From G965207335 sp965222825 (GTDB lineage: Bacteria > Pseudomonadota > Gammaproteobacteria > PS1 > Pseudothioglobaceae): a stretch of 64,000 nucleotides of DNA. Where the stretch lies: the NCBI GenBank assembly GCA_965222825.1, contig OZ244964.1, forward strand, positions 992,001 to 1,056,000. Direction: 5' to 3'. Shown one piece after another: positions 9,371 through 17,514 of the stretch. The position numbers and the translations under genes were made by a program. Numbering within the stretch: the first letter of the stretch is position 1; each line of letters opens with the position of its first letter. The notes under the pieces are model-generated. The model was not told where the DNA came from and did not search any database. It saw nothing but the letters and a program-made list of their open reading frames with translations.

Positions 9371-9575
9371 TCAAGAACAAAAAAAATTATTATTAATAGA
9401 TAATATTGGTAGTGGTGGCTTTCAAAGTTTGATGCAAAGATTACAAGATAATTTTAATTCACAAACAATGGAGTTAATACTTGATAGAGAGTTATTGGAA
9501 AAAGTTCTTAGGTATGCCTATAATTATGATAATGGAGGCTGGCAGCAACGCTTAGAAAATATTTTTGATTTATAG
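9354..9575 (+). CDS. Small unknown protein overlapping the second methylase
   Basis: A 73-aa protein without a family I can name. It overlaps the end of the methylase gene by 17 bases in another frame, which implies translational coupling. The sequence is soluble and mixed helical: a Lys-rich start (LNQEQKKLLLIDNIGSGGF), an SLMQRLQDNF helix, and an end with YAYNYDNGGWQQRLENIF. Its fixed overlap with the methylase suggests a job in the same module: DNA-binding helper, controller or a minimal toxin. None of these can be chosen from sequence alone. Confidence 0.6.
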   Translation: MLVKLNQEQKKLLLIDNIGSGGFQSLMQRLQDNFNSQTMELILDRELLEKVLRYAYNYDNGGWQQRLENIFDL

Positions 9576-9633
9576 ATTATAATTTCAAAAACAACAAACA
9601 GATATTTAGATAGCAAAATAATTAAGGTCAACT

Positions 9634-9921
9634 ATGAGATTAAGTATAGAAAAAATAAATTGCCTAACTAGTACCATTGTTGCAATACTACCTGATGCTC
9701 GGGTATTTTTGTTTGGCTCTAGGGTGGACGATAGGCAAAAAGGTGGCGATATAGATATACTTATTATTGCTGATAAACAATTAGACTTTAAGCAAATATC
9801 ACAAATAAAAAAACAATTTTTTGCTAAATTTGGAGCGCAAAAAATAGATTTAGTTAGTTTTACCAATAGTAGCAATAATCCATTTAAACAAGTTGTATTA
9901 AAAAATGCCATAAGACTATGA
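9634..9921 (+). CDS. MNT-type minimal nucleotidyltransferase (antitoxin of HEPN/MNT module)
   Basis: A 95-aa nucleotidyltransferase-fold protein with the intact catalytic signature FGSRVDDRQKGGDIDILI: GS followed by the DxD metal-binding pair. In known HEPN/MNT modules the MNT protein acts as antitoxin, in characterised cases by adding nucleotides to the HEPN RNase toxin. It overlaps the following HEPN gene by 4 bases (ATGA), the standard arrangement. It lies between nuoD-associated genes and nuoE on the nuo coding strand. Confidence 0.88.
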   Translation: MRLSIEKINCLTSTIVAILPDARVFLFGSRVDDRQKGGDIDILIIADKQLDFKQISQIKKQFFAKFGAQKIDLVSFTNSSNNPFKQVVLKNAIRL

Positions 9922-10361
9922 ATGATGTTAAAAAACTACTATTGTTTAATCTTAGTTTATTGTTACAATCCGTTGATGTATTAGTATATTCTTTAGATAA
10001 ATGTCATAAAATTGGCATCAAAGATAATTATACAATGTCAGAGTTAAATGATTTTGAAGCGCTCAGTAGCCGTTTTGCTAGAAGCACCGATATTCTAACG
10101 CAAAAAGTATTAAAAACACTATTTATTGCTATGCAAGAAGATGCACCTTTTTTTATTGATAGATGTAATTTAAGTGAGAAATTAGAGTTAGTTAATAACG
10201 CCAATGAACTACATAATATACGAGGATTACGCAACCAAATATCTCATGAATATCAATTAAACGATTTGGTGCTTATTTTTGCAACCGTATTAGAAAATAG
10301 CCAGTTATTACTTGATATTATTACTAAGGTGAAGAATTATATTTTTGCATTAAAACCATGA
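9918..10361 (+). CDS. HEPN-domain RNase toxin of HEPN/MNT module
   Basis: A 147-aa all-helical HEPN protein. The RX4-6H active-site motif of HEPN RNases is seen as RNQISHEY near residue 105-112, preceded by the helix ELHNIRGL. Partner of the MNT gene just upstream (4-base overlap). Its own stop overlaps the nuoE start by 4 bases (ATGA), so nuoE translation may be coupled to the toxin gene, which is unusual for a respiratory subunit. Confidence 0.85.
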   Translation: MNDVKKLLLFNLSLLLQSVDVLVYSLDKCHKIGIKDNYTMSELNDFEALSSRFARSTDILTQKVLKTLFIAMQEDAPFFIDRCNLSEKLELVNNANELHNIRGLRNQISHEYQLNDLVLIFATVLENSQLLLDIITKVKNYIFALKP

Positions 10362-10834
10362 TTTCAAAAACAGCAAAACAACAAATAGATAAATGGATAA
10401 CAAAATATCCAAAAGGCAAGCAACAATCAGCGGTAATGGAGGCATTGAGGTTAGCTCAAGCGGATAACAATGGTCATTTAACACCAGAGCTTATAAAAGA
10501 GGTGGCCAACTATCTTAATATCCCTAATATTGCTGCCTATGAGGTGGCTACATTTTATGAAAATTATAATCACAAGCCAGTAGGTAAATATGTTATTCGT
10601 TTTTGTCATAATATATCTTGTATGCTAAATGGTGCTGATGATTTAATAACTTATTTAGAGCAAAAATTACAAATTAAAGTTGGGCAGACTACCGCTGATG
10701 GTAAGTTTAGTTTAAAACATGTTGAGTGTTTAGCAGCTTGTGTTGGTGCCCCTATGATGCAAATAGGCGATGTATATTATGAAAATTTAACTAAAAATAA
10801 AATTGATAATATTTTAGATATATTGATAAAATAA
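10358..10834 (+). CDS. nuoE: NADH-quinone oxidoreductase subunit E
   Basis: 24-kDa subunit with the [2Fe-2S] cluster N1a. The 158-aa protein has the four ligands in thioredoxin-like order, CHNISCML near residue 88 and CLAACVGAPM near 127. The N-terminal helices (KYPKGKQQSAVMEALRLAQ) and VANYLNIP..AAYEVATFYENY are family-typical. The start ATG overlaps the stop of the upstream HEPN gene; no independent Shine-Dalgarno is obvious, so translation may depend on coupling. Confidence 0.97.
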   Translation: MISKTAKQQIDKWITKYPKGKQQSAVMEALRLAQADNNGHLTPELIKEVANYLNIPNIAAYEVATFYENYNHKPVGKYVIRFCHNISCMLNGADDLITYLEQKLQIKVGQTTADGKFSLKHVECLAACVGAPMMQIGDVYYENLTKNKIDNILDILIK

Positions 10835-10868
10835 GACAATATACAACAAAATAAATAAGGAGAAATAT

Positions 10869-11279
10869 ATGTTAGAACACAGTGATGCTAATTTTCACAC
10901 TTACCCAACGCACAGAGTAGTAGCATTTTTTGATAATAAAGATAGTGCTGATGGTGTTGTAAAAGATTTAATTAGTGCTGGATTTAAAGACGACTTAATA
11001 GATGAATCTGTTGGCGAGGATGGTTTAAGATTTTTAGACCCAGATGCACAATACCATGGTTTTTTAGCTAAGGTTATTCGTGCTTGGCATAAACTAGCTA
11101 AAAGCGAGGAATTAGTTTATGTAGAAAGGATTAAAAAAGAGCTAACAGCAGGGCATGTATTGGTTAGTGTGCCAGTCTTAAATGAAGATAAATGCCAAGA
11201 GGCCGCACAAATATTAAAAAATCAAGGTGGAAACTATATTCGTTATTATGGTATATTTCATGTTGAGAATTTAGATTAA
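10869..11279 (+). CDS. Stress-protein (GSP17M-like) domain protein between nuoE and nuoF
   Basis: A 136-aa soluble protein. Its opening, HRVVAFFDNKDSADGVVKDLISAGFKDD, follows the pattern of the general-stress-protein 17M-like domain (a beta strand, DN/DS..A..AV..L..AGF helix). A second half (GHVLVSVPVLNEDKCQEAAQILKNQGG) repeats the ferredoxin-like theme. No catalytic residues are evident. A good AAGGAG-type ribosome site (about 10857-10862) precedes it. Function unknown; a small-ligand-binding or stress role is only what the domain suggests. Its codon use looks like the nuo genes rather than the A+T-rich insertions. Confidence 0.65.
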   Translation: MLEHSDANFHTYPTHRVVAFFDNKDSADGVVKDLISAGFKDDLIDESVGEDGLRFLDPDAQYHGFLAKVIRAWHKLAKSEELVYVERIKKELTAGHVLVSVPVLNEDKCQEAAQILKNQGGNYIRYYGIFHVENLD

Positions 11280-11302
11280 TTATCATCAAGTATTGATTTA
11301 CT

Positions 11303-12568
11303 ATGAATGAAGTTTGCTTTAAAAATATTAGTAAAGATATGCCGTATTCTTTAGCGGTTTATAAAAGAACTGGTGGTTATAAAATTTGGCAAAAAATTCT
11401 TAATAAACAATTATCTGCCGAGCAAATTATTGCACAACTTAAAATATCTGGGCTAAGAGGTAGGGGTGGTGCTGGTTTTCCTACTGGCTTAAAATGGAGT
11501 TTTATGCCTAGGACACAACCAGGACAAAAGTTTGTTGTTTGTAATTCTGATGAGGGTGAGCCGGGAACTTGTAAAGATAGAGACATATTGCGTTATAACC
11601 CGCACTCAGTAATAGAGGGTATGGCTATTGCTGGCTTTGTAATGGATGCAAGTATTGGATATAACTACATTCGTGGCGAGTTTGTTGAGCCATATAATAG
11701 GTTTGAACAAGCATTAACAGAGGCTTACGATGTTGGATTTTTGGGGCTAAATATTAAAAATAGCGGTATAAACTTTGACTTATACACCCACTTAGGTGCT
11801 GGGGCTTATATTTGTGGTGAAGAAACAGCATTATTAGAATCAATAGAAGGTAAGAAAGGACAACCTAGGTTTAAACCGCCATTCCCTGCTAATGTAGGCT
11901 TATTTGGTAAACCAACAACTATCAATAATACCGAATCATTTGCGAGTGTGCCTGATATTTTATTACAAGGAGGGCAGTGGTTTGCTGACTTGGGAGTTGC
12001 TAATTCTGGTGGCGTAAAGTTATTTTCTCTAACAGGACATGTTAGAAAACCAGCTAATCTTGAGGTGCCTATGGGGATACCATTTAAAGAATTATTAAAA
12101 ATGGCAGGTGGCATTCGCTCGGGTAGAAGGTTGAAAGCAGTAATCCCTGGTGGCTCTTCAACACCAGTTATTCCTGCAAAAACTGCTATGAAAATGACTA
12201 TGGATTATGACAGTATAGAAAAAGCAGGCTCTATGCTGGGTGCTGGCTCAGTTATTATTATGGACGATTCAACCTGTATGGTTAAGGCACTTACTAGATT
12301 AGCGTATTTTTATTACGACGAGTCCTGCGGGCAATGCACGCCTTGTCGTGAGGGCACAGGATGGATGTATAGAGTATTAAAACGCATTTTAGATGGCAAA
12401 GGTAAAATGGCAGACTTAGATGTATTAATGTCGGTGCAAGATAATATTATTGGTAATACTATTTGTGCCCTAGGTGATGCGGCTGCTATGCCAGTTGAAA
12501 GTTTTATCCGTCATTTTAGACCTGAGTTTGAGTATTATATTAAGCATGGCAAAAGCATGGTGGGATAA
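11303..12568 (+). CDS. nuoF: NADH-quinone oxidoreductase subunit F
   Basis: 51-kDa NADH-dehydrogenase subunit that binds NADH, FMN and cluster N3. The 421-aa protein has GLRGRGGAGFPTGLKW, the FMN site GAGAYICGEETALLES and the cluster motif ESCGQCTPCREGT with a later Cys in NTICALGDAAAMP. Complete. Its stop overlaps the first base of the inserted HI0074-type gene (TAATG), so the downstream module is coupled to nuoF translation. Confidence 0.98.
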   Translation: MNEVCFKNISKDMPYSLAVYKRTGGYKIWQKILNKQLSAEQIIAQLKISGLRGRGGAGFPTGLKWSFMPRTQPGQKFVVCNSDEGEPGTCKDRDILRYNPHSVIEGMAIAGFVMDASIGYNYIRGEFVEPYNRFEQALTEAYDVGFLGLNIKNSGINFDLYTHLGAGAYICGEETALLESIEGKKGQPRFKPPFPANVGLFGKPTTINNTESFASVPDILLQGGQWFADLGVANSGGVKLFSLTGHVRKPANLEVPMGIPFKELLKMAGGIRSGRRLKAVIPGGSSTPVIPAKTAMKMTMDYDSIEKAGSMLGAGSVIIMDDSTCMVKALTRLAYFYYDESCGQCTPCREGTGWMYRVLKRILDGKGKMADLDVLMSVQDNIIGNTICALGDAAAMPVESFIRHFRPEFEYYIKHGKSMVG

Positions 12569-12984
12569 TGAATTTTAATACTACATTTACAACAAAATGT
12601 ATTGCAACCATAGAAAAATCTTTTAGCCCTTTAGAACAAAAAGAGCAAAATAGTATTGATTATTATCGCTCTGCTACTATAAAAGTGCTTGAAGTAATTG
12701 TAGAGCAATCTTATAAATTATTAAAAAAAGTGCTAACGCCATACTTTTCATCTAAAAAAGCCGTTGATATGCTAATTTTTAAAGATGTTTTTAGAGGTGC
12801 AACTAAACACAGTTTATTGGCTATTGATGAGGTAGATAGATGGTGTAAATACCGTGATAATAGAAATTTACCAGCCCATGATTATGGCTTAGACTTGGCA
12901 GAAAAAACTTTAATTTTATTGCCACAATTTATAATAGATGTTAAGCGATTAATAAAGGTAGTAGAAAAACAAAATGCTTATTAA
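12568..12984 (+). CDS. HI0074-family nucleotidyltransferase-associated helical protein
   Basis: A 138-aa helical protein of the nucleotidyltransferase substrate-binding (HI0074) type, a HEPN-related fold usually encoded beside a minimal nucleotidyltransferase. The signature RDNRNLPAHDYG (near 96-107) corresponds to the family RxxRN..xHxY motif and has the RX4-6H-like spacing. It starts inside the nuoF stop codon and overlaps the next MNT gene by 11 bases. Together they would form a second toxin-antitoxin-like pair in the nuo operon. Confidence 0.83.
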   Translation: MNFNTTFTTKCIATIEKSFSPLEQKEQNSIDYYRSATIKVLEVIVEQSYKLLKKVLTPYFSSKKAVDMLIFKDVFRGATKHSLLAIDEVDRWCKYRDNRNLPAHDYGLDLAEKTLILLPQFIIDVKRLIKVVEKQNAY

Positions 12985-13276
12985 GGATAAGGACAAAAAA
13001 AGACTATTTGCTATTGCTAATAAAACCATCAAAACACCAGTTGAGATTTGGGCGTTTGGCAGTCGTGTTGATGGTAGTGCTCATAGCGGTAGCGACCTCT
13101 ACTTAGTAATTCGCACCAAGCATAAAAAAGCACTCTATATAAAAGAGCTTATGGACTTTAAGAAGCAACTAGCAAGCTCTAATACTGCAATTTTAATACA
13201 GATGCTGGATTGGGGTAGAATACCTGATTATTTTAAGGATAATATTAGCAAACAATACAAATTTTTAAAAGCATAG
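12974..13276 (+). CDS. MNT-type nucleotidyltransferase with altered DxD motif
   Basis: A 100-aa minimal nucleotidyltransferase homologue. The Gly-Ser signature is clear, WAFGSRVDGSAHSGSDLYLV, but the residue expected to be the second Asp of the DxD metal pair is Tyr (SDLYLV instead of SDIDLV). It may be catalytically dead or use a different acid. Its partner is the HI0074-type protein just upstream. The TAG stop ends at 13276, 14 bases before the preferred nuoG start. Confidence 0.82.
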   Translation: MLIKDKDKKRLFAIANKTIKTPVEIWAFGSRVDGSAHSGSDLYLVIRTKHKKALYIKELMDFKKQLASSNTAILIQMLDWGRIPDYFKDNISKQYKFLKA

Positions 13277-13290
13277 TGTTTATAAAAAAT

Positions 13291-15558
13291 ATGATAGAAA
13301 TTGAAATAAACGACAAATCTTATACTGCCAATACTGGTGAAATGGTTATTGCAATAGCAGATAAGCAAAATATTGCCATACCAAGATTTTGCTATCATAA
13401 AAATCTTTCTATTGCCGCTAATTGCAGGATGTGTTTAATAGAAATAGAGGGTATGCCTAAGGCACAGCCTGCTTGTGCTACACCTGTTGCAGATGGTATG
13501 AAAATATATACTAAGTCAAACAAGGCAAAACTAGCACAAAAAGCCATAATGGACTTTTTGTTAATCAACCATCCGCTAGATTGCCCTATTTGCGACCAAG
13601 GTGGTGAGTGTGAGCTACAAGATGTATCAATGGCGTATGGTAATGATAGCTCGGTGTTTAATGAAAATAAGCGCGTAATGCCTGATAAAGATATAGGTCC
13701 TTTGGTGCAAACTGAGATGACAAGGTGCATTCATTGCACTAGGTGCATTCGTTTTGGGCAAGAGGTAGGCGGTATGACTGAAATGGGTGCAACAGGAAGA
13801 GGCGAGGCATTAACTATTGAAACATTTTTAAAATCAGAGCTAGAATCAGAGCTATCAGGCAATATGATAGATATTTGTCCAGTTGGTGCACTTACCTCTA
13901 AGCCATTTCGTTATCAGATAAGAAGCTGGCAATTAGCATCAGCACCTGTTATTGCAAGACACGATAATATAGGTAGTTTTCTTTGGGCACAAACTTATGA
14001 TAATAGCGTTAAAAGGGTTAGTGCTAGGGAGAATGATAACCTTAATGAAACTTGGATATCAGATAGAGATAGATTTTCTTATCAAGGCTTAGAGCATAAG
14101 AATCGCCTATTAGCACCAAAAATTAAAATAGAACAAGAATGGAAGACTGTAAGCTGGCAAGTGGCATTAGACTTTGCAATAAAAGGCATAAGTAAATCTA
14201 TTAGTAATTATAAGGCCAAGCAGTTTGGGGTTTTGGCAAGTCCTAATGCAACCTTAGAGGAATTTTACTTATTAAATAAGCTTGCTAGGGCTATTGGCAC
14301 CCCCCATATTGATTATAGAATCCATCAAAAAGATTTTAGTAATTTTAGCTATTGTGCATCTACTATTGATTTTTTAGAGTTAGAGTCCTCTAACTTCACT
14401 CTAATTATAGGCGGTAATACGCGTTTTGAACAGCCTATGCTTAATCATAGAATACGCAAATCTAGCTTAGCTGGGTGTAATATTGTTACACTTAACTTTG
14501 CTAATTTTAATTTTAATTTTGATATTAGTAGTGCTATTTTAACTAGCCCTAGAAAAATAACCACTAAATTGATGGCAGTATTAAAGGCATTATTATTAGC
14601 ATTAAAAATGAATATAAGTGATAATTTAGCAGATATAAAAATAACAACTGATGCAAAAAACATTGCTAAATCTTTACTTAATAATAAAAATAGTGCTATT
14701 GTCCTTGGCGAGCATTTATCTTTAATTGAAGATTATAGTTTGTGTATTCAAATTATAAAAAATATTGCTAGTATATCTAACACAGGTATTATTAATGCCA
14801 GTATGAGGGCTAATTCATTATCAGCAAATATTGCAAATATAATGCCTGATAAAGATAAAGGTTATGGGGTAAAGGCTATGTTTGATAATCAATTAAAGGC
14901 GTATTTATTACTTGATATATATCCTGAGTATGACCTAGCATACCCAGAGGAGGCGTATAGTGCTTTTAAAAATGCTAGTTTTGTCTTAGCACTTAATAGT
15001 TTTAATAGCAATATTGTTGATGAATACGCTAATGTTGTTTTACCCATTAATAGTCATTTTGAAACTACTGGTAGCCATATTAACTTATTAGGCAATAAAG
15101 AGTTATCCAAAGCATCTATTTTAGCACCTAAGGATGTAAAACCAGCATGGAAGATTATCAAAGTTTTAGCTGATTTATTAGAATTAAATAATTTTAAATA
15201 CACTGATATTAAAAGTGTATCAGACGAGTTAGAGTATTTGCTTAATAGCCCCACAGAAGGGCATACAGCAATAGAAAATTTAGCAAAATCAAATACGCTA
15301 AGTGATGGCATTGATGAGTTGTGGACTATAAACCCATATAAATATGACGCCTTACTAAGACATTGTGATAGTTTGGGTCAAACTACAATAGCAAATAATA
15401 ATTATGCACTACTAAATACCAAAACGGCTAAAAAATTAGCAAAAAAAGCCAAAGAAATTTATAAGCAAGATATAGTTGTGGTAATTGATAATAGTATGGA
15501 CGATGATTTTGTATTTATCCAATACAATAATGCTAGAATAACAATAGAGGCAAGCTAA
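13291..15558 (+). CDS. nuoG: NADH-quinone oxidoreductase subunit G
   Basis: 75-kDa subunit with several iron-sulfur clusters, feeding electrons from NuoF/E to NuoI. The N-terminus has the [2Fe-2S] ligands CYHKNLSIAANCRMCLIEIEG (shown here in part: CRMC and CATPV), HPLDCPICDQGGECELQD, and CIHCTRCIRFGQEV. The long molybdopterin-oxidoreductase-like C-terminal half lacks a cofactor role in this family. I prefer the ATG at 13291 (MIEIEINDKSY), which matches family N-termini; a GTG at 13276, overlapping the MNT stop, would add five residues. About 755 aa, full length. Confidence 0.96.
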   Translation: MIEIEINDKSYTANTGEMVIAIADKQNIAIPRFCYHKNLSIAANCRMCLIEIEGMPKAQPACATPVADGMKIYTKSNKAKLAQKAIMDFLLINHPLDCPICDQGGECELQDVSMAYGNDSSVFNENKRVMPDKDIGPLVQTEMTRCIHCTRCIRFGQEVGGMTEMGATGRGEALTIETFLKSELESELSGNMIDICPVGALTSKPFRYQIRSWQLASAPVIARHDNIGSFLWAQTYDNSVKRVSARENDNLNETWISDRDRFSYQGLEHKNRLLAPKIKIEQEWKTVSWQVALDFAIKGISKSISNYKAKQFGVLASPNATLEEFYLLNKLARAIGTPHIDYRIHQKDFSNFSYCASTIDFLELESSNFTLIIGGNTRFEQPMLNHRIRKSSLAGCNIVTLNFANFNFNFDISSAILTSPRKITTKLMAVLKALLLALKMNISDNLADIKITTDAKNIAKSLLNNKNSAIVLGEHLSLIEDYSLCIQIIKNIASISNTGIINASMRANSLSANIANIMPDKDKGYGVKAMFDNQLKAYLLLDIYPEYDLAYPEEAYSAFKNASFVLALNSFNSNIVDEYANVVLPINSHFETTGSHINLLGNKELSKASILAPKDVKPAWKIIKVLADLLELNNFKYTDIKSVSDELEYLLNSPTEGHTAIENLAKSNTLSDGIDELWTINPYKYDALLRHCDSLGQTTIANNNYALLNTKTAKKLAKKAKEIYKQDIVVVIDNSMDDDFVFIQYNNARITIEAS

Positions 15559-15912
15559 AAGTTGCTAAATTTATTTTTTGTGCTAAAATGTAATACTTGT
15601 CATACAATAAAGAGCACTACATAGGTAAAAGTGCGAAGAATCTATATGCGTAAGCATTGTTTTTTAGGAATGTGTTTTTTTACATTAAAAATGTCCGAAA
15701 TATCGGAACAAATAGTGCTCTCTGTAAGATTGTGCTATGCACACAGTCCTGCTTGAGGTATTTATGGGCGTAGCCCTGCTGTTTAAGAGTGCTGTTTTTT
15801 GCACTAATAATACAGGCAATACGCCTTTCTTGGCAAGTTTTTTAATAAAAAGCAGGGGTATTTTTGGCTTTTTGACAAGTGCTTTTGTCTAATGCAGTGG
15901 TCTCAATAAGGA
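15559..15912. repeat. Non-coding junction with degenerate repeat sequence between nuoG and the RHH/RelE pair
   Basis: 354 bases without a credible gene. The region includes GTGCTATGCACACAGT (15732-15747), close to GTGCTACGCACACAGT in the inverted repeat at 59220, and TGCGTAAGCATTG (15647-15659), close to TGCGTAGCATTGCTTA there. The last ~75 bases (AAAAGCAGG.GTATTTTTGGC then GCTTTTTGACAAGTGCTTTTGTCTAATGCAGTGGTCTCA in effect) resemble the end of the 30040-30150 region. It is a decayed member of a dispersed repeat family. Confidence 0.6.
15611..15721. repeat. Inverted-repeat-bounded structured element
   Basis: AGAGCACTA (15611-15619) and its exact reverse complement TAGTGCTCT (15713-15721) bracket a 111-base segment. 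Inside are two small hairpins, ACATT-AAA-AATGT (about 15681-15693) and TCCGA-AATA-TCGGA (about 15694-15707). This could be a miniature mobile element, or a structured RNA or attenuator inside the nuo transcript. Confidence 0.45.
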
Positions 15913-15918
15913 ATGATT

Positions 15919-16128
15919 ATGCTATCGGTTAGATTAGATAATGATATGCAAGCAAAATTAAATAATTTAGCTCGTATTACCAAACGCCCAAAAAGTTTTT
16001 TTGTCAAGGATGCGTTAGCAAATTATCTTGATGATATGAGTGATTTTATTGAAGCAGAAAAAAGACAAAGCGATAAAAACCGCACTTTGATAAGCTTGGA
16101 GGAATTAGAAAAATCTCTTAATACTTAG
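15919..16128 (+). CDS. Ribbon-helix-helix antitoxin
   Basis: A short DNA-binding antitoxin of the RelB/ParD/CopG kind. The N-terminus MLSVRLDNDMQAKLNNLA gives the ribbon, followed by KRPKSFFVKDALANYLDDM as the helix-helix. The C-terminal tail is charged and would wrap the toxin. I choose the ATG at 15919, because AAGGA (15908-15912) is 6 bases before it; the ATG at 15913 directly abuts that site. It is followed by the RelE-type toxin after 13 bases. It lies between nuoG and nuoH. Confidence 0.85.
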   Translation: MLSVRLDNDMQAKLNNLARITKRPKSFFVKDALANYLDDMSDFIEAEKRQSDKNRTLISLEELEKSLNT

Positions 16129-16141
16129 GTTGTGCTCCTTA

Positions 16142-16408
16142 ATGAATTATAAAATTCAAATTGACGCAAGGGTTAAAAAAGATTTAGTAAAAATTGATAG
16201 AAAATGGCAAATTAAAATTTTACAAACAATCAAAACAACGCTAATGTCAAACCCGCAAAAAGGTAGAAAATTAGCGGGAATTTTGTCCAAATATCGTAGG
16301 TTAAGAGTAGGTAGCTATTGTATTATTTATCATATTTTAGATAAAAAGTTGATAGTAGAAGTTATTAAAATAAAACATAGGTTAAATGTTTACAAAGCAA
16401 GGGCTTAA
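16142..16408 (+). CDS. RelE/ParE-family toxin
   Basis: An 88-aa RelE-fold protein, expected to cleave mRNA at the ribosome or inhibit gyrase. The sequence runs YKIQIDARVKKDLVKIDR, a helical hairpin, then GRKLAGILSKYRRLRVGSYCIIYHI and ends VEVIKIKHRLNVYKA, the typical strand order with the basic RLRVG.YR-like motif. I use the ATG at 16142; a TTG at 16130 would add four residues. Partner of the upstream antitoxin; both are on the nuo strand with nuoH 52 bases downstream. Confidence 0.88.
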   Translation: MNYKIQIDARVKKDLVKIDRKWQIKILQTIKTTLMSNPQKGRKLAGILSKYRRLRVGSYCIIYHILDKKLIVEVIKIKHRLNVYKARA

Positions 16409-16460
16409 GGCTATAAAATTATTGTTTTGTAGTTTTTAGCATTGCTTTTTAAAAAATAAT

Positions 16461-17507
16461 ATGCAAGATTTTTTATATAACTTATTACCAGAAAACATAG
16501 CACTAATTGTATTTTTATTGCTAAAAGCCTTAATTATTATAGTCCTGCTTATGCTGGCTGTTGCTTATATGACCTATGCCGAACGCAAGGTAATAAGTGC
16601 TATGCAATTAAGAATAGGTCCTAATCGCGTAGGTTTTGCTGGTTTATTACAACCTATTGCCGATGCCATAAAATTATTATTTAAAGAAATTATCTTTCCC
16701 GATAAAGCTAATCTATATTTATATATACTAGCACCAATGTTGGCTATTGTGCCTGCTATTACCGTATGGGCTGTTATACCTTTTGGCAATGGCATATACG
16801 CTACTAATATAGATATTAGCTTATTATTTGTGCTTGCTATTGGCTCAATTGGAGTATATGGTATTATTTTAGCGGGCTGGGCGTCAAATTCTAAATACGC
16901 ATTAATAGGTGCTATGCGCTCGGCTGCCTTATTAGTATCATACGAGTTAGTTATAGGGTTTGCAATAATTTGCGTAATTATGATAGCAGATTCTGCTAAT
17001 TTAGTCAAAATAGTTTTAGCCCAACAAGGCAGTTTAGTGCATTGGTATTGGTTGCCGTTATTACCAATTTTAGTAATTTTCTTTATATCAGCCTTAGTAG
17101 AAACAAACAGAGCACCATTTGATGTAGTAGAAGGTGAGAGTGAAATTGTAGGCGGAACTCATGTTGAGTATTCTGGTATGTCCTTTGCGATATTCTTTTT
17201 AGCAGAGTATATGAATATGATTTTAATGTCAGCATTAGTAGCAATATTATTTTTTGGTGGTTGGTTATCGCCTTTTGAGGGCGTTATAGGATTAGAGAAT
17301 TTTTTTAGTTTTGTCCCTGATATTATATGGCTGTTGTTAAAAATGACACTGTTATTATTTTTATTTTTATGGTTTAGAGCGACCTTCCCTAGATTTAGAT
17401 ACGACCAAATTATGCGTTTATGTTGGAAGATATTTTTACCATTTACTATATTTTGGATTTTTGTGGTAGCACTTATGAGCCAGTTTAATTTGCCACCATG
17501 GTTTTAG
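16461..17507 (+). CDS. nuoH: NADH-quinone oxidoreductase subunit H
   Basis: Membrane subunit at the joint between the two arms of complex I, forming part of the quinone tunnel. The 348-aa protein has about eight hydrophobic segments and the conserved AERKVISAMQLRIGPNRVGFAGLLQP, ETNRAPFDVVEGESEIVGGTHVEYSGM and FLWFRATFPRFRYDQIMRLCWK signatures (each a family hallmark). Complete and intact immediately after the RelE-type module. Confidence 0.97.
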   Translation: MQDFLYNLLPENIALIVFLLLKALIIIVLLMLAVAYMTYAERKVISAMQLRIGPNRVGFAGLLQPIADAIKLLFKEIIFPDKANLYLYILAPMLAIVPAITVWAVIPFGNGIYATNIDISLLFVLAIGSIGVYGIILAGWASNSKYALIGAMRSAALLVSYELVIGFAIICVIMIADSANLVKIVLAQQGSLVHWYWLPLLPILVIFFISALVETNRAPFDVVEGESEIVGGTHVEYSGMSFAIFFLAEYMNMILMSALVAILFFGGWLSPFEGVIGLENFFSFVPDIIWLLLKMTLLLFLFLWFRATFPRFRYDQIMRLCWKIFLPFTIFWIFVVALMSQFNLPPWF

Positions 17508-17514
17508 ATAAATA

